Program-made: the position numbers and the translations under genes
Shown: piece after piece, positions 10,470-23,690 of the stretch
Position numbering within the stretch: the stretch's first letter is position 1
Layout: each line of letters begins with the position of its first letter
Notes under the pieces: model-generated
Databases searched by the model: none
Told to the model about the DNA's origin: nothing
What the model saw: the letters and a program-made list of their open reading frames with translations, nothing else
Assembly: GCA_963971225.1 (NCBI GenBank)
Contig: OZ020269.1
Span: forward strand, 11,246,701-11,310,700
Length of the DNA: 64,000 nucleotides
DNA from: Melieria omissa
Taxonomy: Eukaryota > Arthropoda > Insecta > Diptera > Ulidiidae
Direction of reading: 5' to 3'

Positions 10470-12454
10470 TAAGTTATTAAGTATTAATTTGCAGTATGAT
10501 TCTGGTAATGCGGTTTGTATTACATGTTCCAATGAAATTTGACGGATTCAAAAAACAGTGCAAAATTCATATTAAACATTTACGGATTGACTGACTGGTT
10601 AAGTGAAAAAGTGATGGAATTAAAGCAAAGGAAGTAAGTAAGGAATGAAGGGTTCATTGCAATTAGGTTTATACCAAAATACCAGACAGACTAAATTTTA
10701 ACCCTTTCGACTCCAAACTTGCCTGAGAGCAACTTCACCAATTTGTCATCCCATAGCAAAAGCTACGATTGTTTTATGGGTTTAATTTAAGTAAGCACCA
10801 ACAAATTAATATTTTTAGAAGTGAATTGAAAGCACATTACAAACATTTTATTGTAATCCCCAAAATAATTTCCAAAAATTTGCAGCGATTTTAGGGAAAG
10901 TTTGTGTTCTAATTGAAGTCAACGAATTGGGCGCGTTTGATCAAAACCCTGTTTCTTTCGTAATGATTGAATAAAATCTAAAAGTGATAATTTTGTATTT
11001 TTCATTAAATATAAAATAATTTTTTTGTTATTAAAAAATATTGATAAAACATTTATTTAAACCCGTTTTAAGCTAAAATTGTTCACAAGTAAACTAACTC
11101 TAGAACTCTAACAAGGAAGCGTGTCGTGTGCACACTTCTTAGGTTGGTGTTTCATGATTTAAATACCAAAAGTAATATCCAGGCACGAGGTAAAATTCGG
11201 GGTTGAAAGGGTTAATCATTAAATATTTATATATACAATCTTTCTATTCCAAAATTCAATAAGGGGCCTCATGTTGCTTAGATGTTCTATGCTTTGAAAA
11301 GCATAAAGCATTTTCTATAATCTCTTGGAAGTATGAGGCTACATAAGACATTGAAGGATGAACATAAATAAAAGAGCAATGTGCCATAAAAAAATTGCTG
11401 AAAAAGTTTTTATATGCAGTTTAAAATATTACTTACTAATTGCGCTGACATAAATTAGCAATAAACTAAAAAATGTGTTTCTCCCAACTTGTGACTAACT
11501 ATTACGAAAATATTAATAAAATAATAAAATAAATTCTTTTCAAATTCCATTAAGAAATCACAAATAAAAAAACGAGGTGAGAAAACAGAAATTTCTGACA
11601 ACTTGCCCCAGGCTGCAGTGATTATTTTCAGACTTGAAACGTTTATTTTGTTCGTACAAGCACAAACGGCACAAAGGAACACAGCTCAATTGAGTCGGTC
11701 GTTGAAACAATGAACCACATAGGTACGCATAATTAATTTACTCAATAGCCAAAAATAAGAATACAATAATATAACGTTTATGAAAACGTATACAAATGCA
11801 GACAAAATGTCTAAAACAAACAACTTGACACGAGCAGTGCGCAAACAATATTTTGGTATAATGCTCGAGTGTGTGGAACGAAACTGATTTTTTGTTCATG
11901 CCACTTGGATGGCTGACGTTCTTAGAGACAACTGCTGGGTGTTTTAATTGAATTTGAGCCTAAGCTGCTTAGCGGAAAACACATTGAGACACACGACATG
12001 CACGTAAGATCCACTCTTTGCTATTGATGTCTTATGGTTGTGATGACCTTAGGTTAGGAAAGCAAAGACTTTGAATAGTCGCCGGCTTAAAAGGTATTAA
12101 AATAAGTGTTAAGTGTTAATAACGGAAGTAAACAATGGCGCCAAAAGGTAGAGTGTCAAACATGACACAAAAATACTATGCGAGACGCTTGAATGGAGTT
12201 GTCACGAACCGAAGCAGAATACGTCATAATTTGGCAGCTGATTTTGATCGTTTTGAAAGCATTCTATTGCGTTTTGAAAGCATACTATTGCGGATGTTGA
12301 AAATATGGACAACTAAGATAGAATCGTAGAGATGGTTGGCTGATGGTAGATCAGGAACTGTTTGCTGTGCAGAGTAAGAATCGCTATTGTCTCTAGCAGT
12401 GCACAGAAGCAGGATTTTTTTCAAAACGCAGTTAGATAATGTGGAATTTTGAAC
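10470..12454. other. non-coding DNA
   Basis: AT-rich intergenic sequence. A 64-codon ATG frame at 12135-12329 contains a short direct repeat (gcgttttgaaagcatact, twice) and has no recognisable homology; I treat it as chance. Confidence 0.5.
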
Positions 12455-12835
12455 ATTTACATACATTTTCATGTAAGATTTGAAAATATTTAATACTGCA
12501 AACAAATTATTTTATGTTTTTGTAATATCATTCCTTCAGATGAGTAATGTCTCTAATATGTTTAAAATTGGTTTATAAAATAATTTAATCTTAATTTTAG
12601 ACTAAACCTTTTGGTTTTAAATAAATTTTTTCATTTAATTTTATTAAATCTAATTAAATTTAAAATAATAATTAATGTACATTTACATGTAATATTTGAA
12701 AATATTTAATATTGCAAACAAAGTTATTTATGTTTTTGTAATATCATTCTTTCTCTATATCATTCTTGCCTCTAATATGTTTAAATATAGCTTATAAAAT
12801 AATGTAATCTTAATTTCTGACCAAACCTTTTAGAT
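12455..12835 (+). repeat. local direct duplication, about 155 bp unit
   Basis: The segment at about 12458-12615 is repeated at about 12676-12832 in the same orientation (shared tgaaaatatttaat, gcaaacaaa, atgtttttgtaatatcatt, ctctaatatgtttaaa, taatcttaattt and ccttt). The copies differ at about 10-15% of positions and by small indels. No coding capacity; it may be two copies of an unnamed AT-rich repeat. Confidence 0.7.
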
Positions 12836-14084
12836 TTCATCTCGCACACAGCAATGCCTGGCGCCTGTCCTTCCATTGTCTGCTCTGTGATTTCAAGTGC
12901 AAGTAACTTTTTTACGCCTCCGTGTCCATAAGAGTCTATTTATTTTTCTCAATTAATTGTGTTTACTTTAATATCAGAACAAACGCCTAAACGCAGCGAA
13001 ATAAATGAAACAATGACTTAGCAATTTTTTGCCCTACTTTGCAATGATTTATCGCTGCGATCGTGTTGCGCTGGTTTTTCAATGTGAAGGCGTCGAAATT
13101 ATGGTAAGGAAATACTTATTGTTTTTGGCACACTGCAACTTCCTACAAAGTTTGATATTTTAAATTAATAAAAGTGCAAAATATTGAAAATATACAAACG
13201 AAACACTTGAACTCAATTATTGCTTGAGATAAGTGAATGTGCCCTCATGGCATTGCAGTTGACTGTACTTGAATGCGACAGATAACCTTGTTTAATTGCA
13301 ACACTACAACCCAACAAAAACAATTATATGTCAATACTTTTCATATTCAATTTAAACAATTTCTAATATGCAGAAAATACTCCTGAACACATTATGGAAA
13401 AAATTAATGAAATGTTTTCAAAAAATGTAAAATAAAAACGTAAAAACGTATTTTTCTTAAATTTTGGTAGATTTAATTGTTTGAGTGCTTTAGTAGTCTG
13501 AAGATTTGATCGCTTTACTGTTTCAGAGAACTTGACTCACTAAAAGAGGACAAACTGAAAAACATGATTGGTGTTCGGGTGAGTCACCTTAGGACTACTT
13601 TCCGAAGATTTTTATAAGACCAGCATGGATGAAAAATATAAGCAGAACTTACTTCTACTTGTCCTGTATTCTCTAGAAAAAGGAAGTTTTACCTGAATGA
13701 GTTCTTCTTTGATAGCCTGGGAGATAGAACCCATTAGAATATTCAGTCTACTTTCTGACAGGAGTTAGTATAAAAAAAATAAGTTAAATTTTAACTTATT
13801 TTATTCTATCAAATCAGTTTTTAGATTTTGTGAATACAGAAGTTTTGCTTTCTTGTATTAATTTAAAATATGATGATGGAGTTCACTCTTAATAGCATTT
13901 TAGGTATGAGAAAGCAATCATAGTAATCTTTCGTTACAACTGCTTTCAAAAACATTGGGAAAATTCCAAAATTGCTATTATAGTACCGATAGTGAGTACC
14001 GCTTATATATTTAAAAAATAACATATAAGTATTATAACTTTTTTTTGTTAAATGGAAGCGTTAATTTAACTCAAGAAAACTTAA
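12836..14084. other. non-coding DNA
   Basis: No gene or known element recognised. AT-rich with short frames only. Confidence 0.5.
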
Positions 14085-15415
14085 TTCTGCTGAAAAATCA
14101 ACCCGAATTTCAAATCATCTCTACTTAACTCCACTCAATTCAAATCTACTGAATTCAAATCTACCCAAGTCAAACTTACTTTCAACTCGACTCGACTCAA
14201 AGCTAACTTAATTTTACTGAACTGAACTCAACAAAGTTCAAAGCCTTCTCCATTTAACTCAATTCAAAAGAGCTCAATTCAAATCAACTCAACTTTGAAC
14301 TCAACTCAATTCAACTCAAGTCAATTAAACTCCTAATTTAAAGCTAACTTAATTTAATTAAATTCAACGGAACTCAACTCAAGTCAACCCTACTTTCAGC
14401 TCGACTCAACTCAAACCAAAGCTAACTTAATTTAACTGAACTCAATTCAACAAAATTTAAAGCTAATTTCATTACGCCCAATTTAACGGAACTCAATTCA
14501 AGTGAACTCATGCCAGCCCAACTTTAAACTCGACTAAACCCACTCGAAGCTAACTTAATTTAACTCAATTCAAATAAACTCCACTCAACTCAACTAAATT
14601 CACCACAATTTAATGCTAACTTAATTAATTCAATTAAACGGAACTCAACTCAACTTTCAACTCAACTCAATTCTACACAACTCAACTCAATGTAAGTTAA
14701 CTCAACTCAAAGCTAACTTAATTGAAATAATTTCAACTAAACTCAAGTCAAGTCATGTCAACCCAACTTTCAACTCGACTTAATTCACTCAATGCTAACT
14801 TAATTTAACTCGACTCGAATTAACTCCACTCATCTCGATTCAACCCAATTCAAAGACAACTTAATCTAATTCAACGGAACTCAACTCGAGTTAACTTAAC
14901 TTTCAACTCAACTCACCTTTGGTGAACTCAACTCAAAGCTAACTTAATTTAACTCAACTTAACTCTACAACACTCAACTCAAAGCTCACTGTACTTAACT
15001 CAATTCATTTCAATTCAATTCATTTCAATTCAATTAAGTTTAATTCAATTTAATTCAATTTAATTAAATTCAACTCAATTCAGTTCAAATCAAATCAAAT
15101 CAAATCAAATCAAATCTAATCAAAGCAAGGAAAAGAAAAGAAAAGAAAAGAAAAGAAAAGAAAAGAAAAGAAAAGAAAAGAAAAGAAAAGAAAAGAAAAG
15201 AAAAGAAAAGAAAAGAAAAGAAAAGAAAAGAAAAGAAAAGAAAAGAAAAGAAAAGAAAAGAAAAGCAAATCAATTCAATTCAATTCAGTTTGATTTCATT
15301 TAACTCAGCTCAACTTCACTCAACTCAACTCAAGTTCATCCAACTTTCAGCTGACTGCATTCAAATGAAGCGAACTCCACTCAATTCATTACAACTCGAT
15401 TCAATCCCAATAGCA
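14085..15415 (+). repeat. degenerate AACTC-type array with an internal (AAAAG)n block
   Basis: About 1.3 kb of degenerate repeats built on caactcaact, aattcaattc and related five-base steps, with a looser higher-order pattern (aagctaacttaatttaactcaa recurring roughly every 100-120 bp from 14200 to 14960). It passes into caaat repeats near 15085-15120 and then into a near-perfect (AAAAG)n block of about 27 units at 15130-15264, after which AACTC-like sequence resumes. It reads as a pentanucleotide microsatellite that expanded and decayed. It has no coding potential. Confidence 0.85.
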
Positions 15416-18400
15416 AAGTTCATCTTTCTTCTTCAGTTCAGTTCGATTCATCATTGCATTAAAATTATGCGTCAGGCATTGAAATTGTGTTAAACAGTGT
15501 TATTGAACGTTAATAGTTAATGCATTAATTGATACTTTAAATTTAAATATGTTGAAAATTCTTCATAAAATTAATATTTTTGCCATTTAAAAGCAACGTC
15601 AACAATCTAAAGTGTCTAAAATAGTCGCTAATAAAATTATGTAGCCAGCCTTAAGCCAACTTAAGCCATGAAATCAAACTAAACACCAGTTAGTCGGCTG
15701 GGAACAGCAACTGTCGGTGGGGAGAAAAAGAAGCATAACTACTTTCAAAAAAATCAAAATGCATAAATTACCATAAATTGACAAAACACCGACATGCAAG
15801 AAAAATGTTTGGCATCTCATCGAACCGACCAGGTGGCGAACATAAGTGCACAACTGTTGATGTTATCTGGGAAAATTGGCTAATACCCACATTGGGCAGC
15901 CGCCACCAGCACTTGTCACTAGAGTCAGTCGATTTTATTGATTATGCCAACAAAATTATAAATCAAATTCAGTGTGATTGAGCTGCAATCAAATTGAACT
16001 GGATTCTAAGGCATGGCGAGGCGGTCGTTTCACACCTTTAATTTGCCAAATTATGGGTGACCATCCATCAAAGTGTCGAAGCGGCATTCTGCCAGTTTTG
16101 GTTATGGCTATTATTGACGCAGGGATGGTACCGACTATAGGGGTCATCACTACTGGCGTCACGCTTCATGTTGGTTGGGCACCTGTGCGTGGCGCATGCG
16201 TAACGGTTTTTGCTTTGTTGCTTTTCATTTTCGGAATTTTTTCGATGGGTATTTCGGCAGGCAACCAGCAGAAATGCGGATATCGTACAGACACACCAAT
16301 TTATAAAACACAAAAAAATTCATTTAAATCGAACAACGATGTAACAGCCGGCAACAAGCGAAACAATGTAGATACTTATTTGGTGTTGTCTTTGAATGTG
16401 CACAAATTTTTCAAATATTTCCTATTTTATAACCCATAAAAAATAACAGCAACTATATTTAAATATTCATAAATATTTAAAAATGCGGCAACTGACAGCA
16501 AACCAAAAAAAAAAATGAGTCAACCAGTTTAATGCGTAACCGTTCAGCGCCGCTGGCTGAATATGCACACACATACTTTGAGTGACTGTGTGTGTGTGTG
16601 TGTGTGTGGGTGCGGATGTGTGCGCCTGAAAACGAAAGTGAACGTATTTCGAGTTGAATTTCTTTTGGGCAGGTCCACACCGCCTCCAACTTGACCGAAG
16701 CGCGTCAGCGATAAACTTAAATTCAAGTTGTCGCTACTATTGTTGTTGTTTTTGTTGTTATGGCTGCTGCCTTGATGTTTCATTCATTTGCAATGCGACT
16801 GGCGGCGGCATTTCTTCTCTGTTTTTGTATTTCGTTTTGAGTTTTCTTCTGTCTGCTTTTGGCTTCTCTTTTTTTTAATCCCACCACTACTGGCAATTTT
16901 TGTCCGCTTCTTTTTTGTTGTTATTTGTCTTGACAACATTTCGGGCCGCATGTCAGCTGCCCAGTCGTCAACAATGCTGCTGCTGCTGCTGTGCATGTTG
17001 TTGCTTTTGTAGCTGGTTGTTGACGCGCTTTGGGTCAGCAGCAACTGCCGTCGCAAACAGCAATTGCAAAAACAACAACAACAACATCAATGGCAATCCA
17101 GCATTTCGGCAACGATCTTCATCAGCCGCATGATCGCATACGCAATCGATTGTTTCTTTTTCTTGTTGTTATTGTTGCTGTATCTTTTTCCTGCTCGATT
17201 GTTGTTTGTGTATTATTCTTCGTTGATTTTGTATGCTATTTTTATTGCCGCTGGTGCTGGCGCTGACGATGGCGCTGCTGTCGATCTTTGGTCCGGGCGT
17301 CTTCACCAAATAATTTGGTTATCTTTGACTTTTGAGTTCAGTCTAAGTTCGCGTTTTCACCGGTCAAGTTTGTCGAGCGCTCGCAAACGGCAATTTACGT
17401 TTTTTTTTAACGTGCTTCTTCTTAAACTGTTTTTACTGTTCAGTGTCGAGTGCGCTTCGTGAAAGGATTACAACAAATGTAATCGTGTTAAGTCGTCTTA
17501 GTGAATTTTTTCTCTCTTTTTTAACTAATTAAACTTGAGCGAATATTTATTGGCTTTTAATTAATTGAGATTTTCAACAAACTACTAAAAATTGTGTTTT
17601 CGAAAAGGTGATTTTTCTGAAAATTTTTTGTGTGAAAAATAAAACAATATTGCTGCCTTGTTTCCACATATAAAGTGTTGAAAAAAGAGATTATTTTTTT
17701 TATAAAAAAAGAATTTATTATATTTCAGCAACACAAATTCGAATGGCTTAACGGTGCTTGTTAAGTGTATTTGTGTTTGCAGAGCGGCAACACAATCAAA
17801 AGGATTATTGCGGATTATAGAGGTTTGTGCTTGACAAATATGCGGCATTAATTTTCGAAACTTGGGCGAGTTAAACAACTTAAAAATTAAAATCAAAAAT
17901 GCAAGTAATCGATATAAAGTTCAAGCCAAGGCTTGAGCGGAAACCCTGTTTGGGAACAAAATATCATTCGAAAATCAAACAAAACATTAGATGAAACTAT
18001 ACGGAAATATTCATTAGTAAATTTGCTTCATAATAGAATATATATTCAATAAAAATAAAATACAACAACTGATTTTTGCAATATTGATGCAAACTGCTCA
18101 TTAAAGCAACTTAAGCATTCACTTTGAATCAACTACGAGTGAGTTATGAAATTTATGGAAATTTAATTGTTTTTGATAAACAAATAAAGACATAACGGCA
18201 TATATAATAATCTCAAAAAACTGCACTGAATTTAATAGAATGATGAGAAATAATATTCGAAAATAACATAGTCACATTTCATGCTACTTTTGTATAAGAA
18301 ATGTCAAAAGTTATACAATTTTGTATTTTTTGGCGGTTAAGAGTTGAATGACTGATAAGCGAAAATATTGATTCCTGAATTTATTGAGAGCCCAGTTCTT

Positions 18401-20640
18401 TAAATTATGTTCTATGGGAATGAGTCTATAGTTTTTACTACTTGAGACTCCCCTATTTGTATACAATATTTAAATTCCTGCTTATAGACACAATTTTTGC
18501 TGTTGAAAACCTAGTAAAATCCCATAGAAGTGCGCCAAGGTGCAATAATTGGTACATTTGTCTATAATTTAGGGGGTCATGGGCTTTAAAGTTGACCTCA
18601 GTCCATTCCTAAAAATCCCAAAATTCTTTTCAACCAACAACAAATAAACAAAATTGCTTTTTGTCGAGAAAACTTGAGAAGTTTTTCATAGGTAATATTT
18701 TTTCCGAAGGTTTGCCATAGTTTCTATCAAATGTTCGGTGCAGACTACAACGAGAACTCGAACCTGAAAAATTCAGCTTTGTCTAAGATTTCTTCTCACC
18801 TTTTTCTATTGCACGCTATCGGTCATTATATCCGCTTCATCAGCGGCTGTCGAATGCAGTCTCTTCCGCTTGTGAACTCCCCACAATTCGTCAGCATTTC
18901 TGATTTTATTTCGCACCATCACTTCACGGTACACCATTCGACAGCAGAAACAAATGAGCATCAAAATCAAACCAATCGATTTAGTGGTGCTGCACTTGAA
19001 ACTGTAAAATCCATTGTCCGCTCGGTGAACTGACAGCAACATCGAGTCGTAAAAACCATGCGAAATTCTCTACACAGCGAAACAAATTCTTGTATGTTTA
19101 ACTTTATGGCCGCGCACGCGCACGCGCAACCAAACCAAAAGCGTGCAATAAATTCTACGCTGCGATTCAATAAAATTCACACTAAATATATTCAACAAAT
19201 CCAAGCACAAAACAAAAAATATAAATTGAAACAAAAAACAAAAAGTTCATGCAAACAATTTTTAAGTAAATGTTTTAATATGGAGCAATGAGCTTGTGAA
19301 AAGTTTCAATAGAACGAAGTATTTGTGTTTCTTTTGGCAGTTTCGCAGCTGGCAGCGAAACATGCACAGCCTTCAATATATATTTTTTTGAATATGCAAA
19401 GAAAGCGGTCAACTCAGATGTTTGATTTTTTGTATTTATTTAAATATTTATCCATTGTTTTTTTTTGTCATTGAGAAATTAAATATCAAAGTTTGATGAA
19501 CCGGCTTTGACACTTTGACGTTGTCGTGAGTTTGGTTTTCTTATGTTTCAATTTGTCTTCTTTTAGATCCAATCAGAACATTGACTGTTCACGGTACACT
19601 GGGACCACACACACATTTACATATTCTAATACAATTCTGAATGCCAGAAAGTATAGTTTTTTATCTGTTTTTGGTCTTGTAAATTCAAATGCTTCATACA
19701 TTTTTCAAGTTCAAGTTACACTTTTAGAGATTTTGACCGTTGAAGACAAGCTTTTTATTTTATAACTCGAGCTCGTTTGTATGATTTCAAATGCAAATAT
19801 CAAAGAAGATGAATGCATTATCACGTCGAATATGTCAGACTTGGCAGTATAAAGCTGAAGAGCACCTACAACTGTTGTTATGGACCAACCAACTAAGCGA
19901 TGATTTTTCACACCTCCATTGCTAATTAAAAACATTTGAACTTCCAACAGAAACAGAAACAAAGACACCAATATTTTGTATTGTAGAATAAATTAGAATC
20001 AGTTAGGGTGATGGTGGTAGTGATGCTCAAATGGACCAAAAAAGAAACATTGACCCCAAATACTACACCACTTCCCCTTTGGCTAAAAGAGAGGGGGATT
20101 AAGTAAGTAAGGAGTAAGTAAGTCTTCAGACATTAATCACATAACACGACTGTGAGGATTATTTTACTGCTCAACAATCCTTAACTTTTTTTGGATTAAA
20201 ATCGCCAAAGAAAACCCTGTGTTTGTCTTAATCTCGGACAATTTGTCCCGGACAATTTGACTTCTTTCGACACATTTCTTAATTTCACCATTCTTATAAT
20301 TTTTTCGAATAATTTGTTCAAGACATTCTTTAAAGAATATTGGAACATATCCAAAATGGGCGACTATTTTCAGGCTTTATTGCACCAAATAGCCTCCCAT
20401 GGATACAGATGTCTAGTTCCCATGCATTTTATGTCTGATCTGAAAATATAGGTCAAAAAACGAAAAATCTAACATTTAAGAATTTGAAATTTTTGAGAAT
20501 TTAGTTTACAATTTTTGTGTCCCAAAACTCAATGACAGCTCATCAATTGCATTTTTATATTTTTTTAATAGGAGCGGTTTTCTAACAGATGGCGTAACTT
20601 GATTTTGTGAACAGTGATTCACCTTTCGAAATATGTGTTG
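15416..20640. other. gene-poor intergenic DNA
   Basis: No gene supported. It holds a (TG)n stretch at about 16589-16610, many CAA/GTT-type runs at 16740-17240 typical of fly intergenic DNA, and scattered short frames on both strands. The frame at 15978-16439 begins with TTG and has no protein-like features. No transposon termini recognised. Confidence 0.5.
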
Positions 20641-20665
20641 GAAAGCTATTGTCATATATGTAGTT

Positions 20666-21095
20666 TTAGAATCAGTATGTGTCATTTAGCTGAAGCGTAA
20701 ACAACAATACTTTTTTTTACTCTGAAAATTTAGAATTTTGTGCCGAATAATGTGTTTTTGCGGGGTGTACTTTTTCATTACTTCAATATTAAGAAGAAGG
20801 CTGCCGAAAGTCATCGTATTTTGGTGGAAGTGTATGGTGTGCATGCTCTAGCTGAGCGTACGTGCCAGAAGTGGTTTGCACGGTTTAAAAGTGGCAGTTT
20901 TGACTTGGAGGACGATGAACGGCCCGGACAGCCAAAAAATTTTGAAGATCACGAATTGGAGACATTGCTCGACCAAGATCCATCCCAAACGGAAGAAGAA
21001 CAATACTTTGATGATGGACAATACTTTGAATATTAAATTCGTAACCATTTTTTCACAATACAGCTTGAATTTTCCAAAAAAAAAAGCCGCACGAA
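20666..21095 (+). mobile_element. deleted mariner relic
   Basis: The left end near 20670 (aatcagtatgtgtcatttag) resembles the ends of the mariners at 24.9 and 59.0 kb. The right terminal repeat was not found. Inside, a frame at 20740-21036 encodes a mariner helix-turn-helix (KKKAAESHRILVEVYG, then AERTCQKWFARFKSGSF, DDERPGQPK) and then jumps to the end of the transposase (DDGQYFEY). About two thirds of the gene, with all catalytic residues, is missing. Only the DNA-binding part could be made. Confidence 0.75.
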
Positions 21096-21109
21096 TTAAC
21101 CCGTACCCT

Positions 21110-21802
21110 TATTATATTTTAAATTAATTTTATTATATTTTATTTTATTTTATTTTATTTTATTTTATTTTATTTTATTTTATTTTATTTTTGTTTTTAT
21201 TGTTATTTTATTTCATTTTACTTTATTCTAATTTATTTTATTGTATTTCATTTTATTTTATTTTATTATACTTTATTTTATGTTATTTGATTTTATTTTA
21301 CTTTATTTTATTTGATTTTATTTTAGTTTATTTTATTTTATTTTATTTTATTTTATTTTATTTTATTTTATTTTATTTTATTTTATTTTATTTTATTTTA
21401 TTTTATTTTATTTTATTTTATTTTATTTTATTTTAAATAAAATATTTCATTTCATTTTATTTTATTATATTTAATTTTATTTTATGTTTTTTTATTTATT
21501 TTGTTTTGTTTTATTTTATTTTATTTTATTTTATTTTATTTTATTTTATTTTATTTTATTTTATTTTATTTTATTTTATTTTATTTTATTTTATTTTATT
21601 TTATTTTATTTTATTTTATTTTATTTTATTTTATTTTATTTTATTTTATTTTATTTTATTTTATTTTATTTTATTTTATTTTATTTTATTTTATTTTATT
21701 TTATTTTATTTTATTTTGTTTTATTTTATTTTATTTTATTTTATTTTATTTTATTTTATTTTCTTTATTGTATTTTATTTTATTTTATTTTATTTTATTT
21801 TA
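21110..21802 (+). repeat. (TTTTA)n microsatellite
   Basis: Nearly pure five-base repeats (TTTTA) for about 690 bp, interrupted by degenerate stretches at 21190-21300 and 21430-21510. Two blocks (about 21305-21435 and 21508-21790) are almost perfect. Frames through it encode only Phe-Ile-Leu-Phe-Tyr repeats and are not genes. It starts directly after the deleted mariner. Confidence 0.95.
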
Positions 21803-23135
21803 CTCCGCACCCTCTACACATTTGCATCCACCTGCCGTTCATCTCAATGCCGCGCGTCGAGCGCTCTCTCATCAGCCAATTATTTCCTGTCTGCACAGCA
21901 ATAAATTCCATAATTTTACATTAAGCTAAATGAATGCCACAAATGCCAATTTAGTTAAATCAATTTCATTGACATGGCGCAAATTGATCACTGCCTTAAA
22001 AATGCACTGTGTTGAAAAAAATAAATAAAAAATTATTGTAGTAAAAATAGATCAGTGGTCAGCGAGCAATTGAAGTGTCATTTAACAAACTCAATTACCT
22101 GCCATTCACTTTTTTGTTGTTGTTATTGTTGTTGGTTGCTTTTTTGTGGTGGCGATGATGTTTTTATGGATCATCATATTTTTACAGATGTGTTAAATGG
22201 TTTTTTGTTTGTGTTTAATAGCAACAAAAACAATTTAAACCAAAACGGTGCGTACGTTCAAAGCAAAAGAAAAAAAAACAGAAAAATTCAAACAAAAAAT
22301 TGAAGTAGAAATAAAACGAAATTGCGGTTTGTTGGCATTGTTGTTATTGTTCAAATGATAAGTTCATACAACTGTGCACGCATTTATTATGTATGCGTAG
22401 CGGCCGCTCTTGACAATGACCTTCACTGCAAATAAGCACAACAAAAACAAACACCAATGCTGAGAGCAGCAGTGAACCACTCAGCTGAATGTGCGGGATG
22501 CACGGCCAACTGTTGCTGGTTGCTGCTGCGTTGTACTGGCATAATAAACGAACATTTAATGCAACTTGAGATGAATTTATGTTGATTGTAAAGTGATCAT
22601 TGGTGCACAGACTAGAGTTGCCTAAAAGTCAATTGACTTACAATTTGTAATTTGTTCAGTGGCAAAAGGGGGGAAAATTGGAAAAACCAACCAATTTTTC
22701 GATTAGTTGTGACCCCACGTTGAGTTAGTTGCAGCTGATGACGTTGGCACTTCGGGTGGTCATGATTGTGCAGGCCATGATTTTTTAGTGTAGGCAATCC
22801 CGCGTGCACTTGCAGTCTACACGATTTTAAGCGATCTGAGGGCGAACTTCGTCTGCGAAGTGATCCCATAGCGTTTGATAAACCTTCATTTTCCACTTCA
22901 TTTCAATGGGTTTGAAATAGTATTTTCGAAGTATCTGTTAGCATCGAATGCCAAATTAAAAGTTAACAAGGTTTACTGTGCTGCAGTTCAATGAACGCTA
23001 CAATGTGTAGTAAAATAATCAGTACATGCACTGTGAGAAGATGAGATAGATAGATATTAGATATTTTTAAGCATTTATTTTGAATTATTTATATTTTTTA
23101 TTTAAATTGACTAATAAAAATTTCTTACATCGAAA
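21803..23135. other. non-coding DNA
   Basis: No gene or element recognised. Contains short GTT/CAA runs. Confidence 0.5.
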
Positions 23136-23690
23136 ATTAAAACGTATTTAAATCATAATTATTTTCTATTGTAAATTCATTTTTTTTAATTTTCAAATTA
23201 AAATAAAAAAAATTAAAATTAAAAAAGTAATGGAAATATATTTAGTAAAAATTAAAGTTAAAACTATTGAAAATATATTTAGTATTTTTAAATTAATTAA
23301 TTTTAATTTGAAATTAAATTAAAAAAATATTTAAATTAAAATTAAAAATATAAAAAATATATTTAATACAAATACAAATACTTCATGATTAAAATGATTA
23401 AAATTAATTGAAAAAAAATTAAAACTTATTTAAATCATAATCATTTTCTATTGTGAATTCAGTTTTTTTAATTTTGTAAATTAAAATAAAAAAAATTAAA
23501 ATTAAAAATATTGAAAATATATTTAGTAAAAATTAAAATTAAAAATATTGAAAATATATTTAGTATTTTAAAATTAATTAATTTTAATTTTTAAATTAAA
23601 ACAAAAAAAATATTTAAATTAAAATTAAAAATACAAAATACAAATATATTTAATACAAATACAAATACTTGACCACGTTGAATAATTTAA
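23136..23690 (+). repeat. AT-rich direct duplication, about 280 bp unit
   Basis: The block from about 23136 (aattaaaacgtatttaaatc) recurs at about 23418 in the same orientation, with the same order of blocks (atttagtaaaaattaaa, gaaaatatatttagtattt, ttaattaattttaattt, atttaatacaaatacaaata). Low-complexity A/T sequence, no coding. Confidence 0.7.

Noticed and set aside
12135..12329. 64-codon ATG frame starting MAPKGRVSN
   Set aside because: Too short, contains an internal duplication of non-coding type and no family resemblance; no promoter or poly(A) context was evident.
15978..16439. 153-codon frame that looks partly hydrophobic
   Set aside because: It begins with TTG, has no in-context ATG, splice or promoter signals and no recognisable motif; treated as chance.
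16589..17240. Possible exon with Asn/Gln runs near 17.0 kb
   Set aside because: CAA/GTT runs are common in fly non-coding DNA; there is no continuous frame with splice signals or conserved motif.
21191..21929. Long open frames in three phases encoding Phe-Ile-Leu-Phe-Tyr repeats
   Set aside because: They are translations of the (TTTTA)n microsatellite, which is open in every forward frame because of its five-base period; no gene signals.
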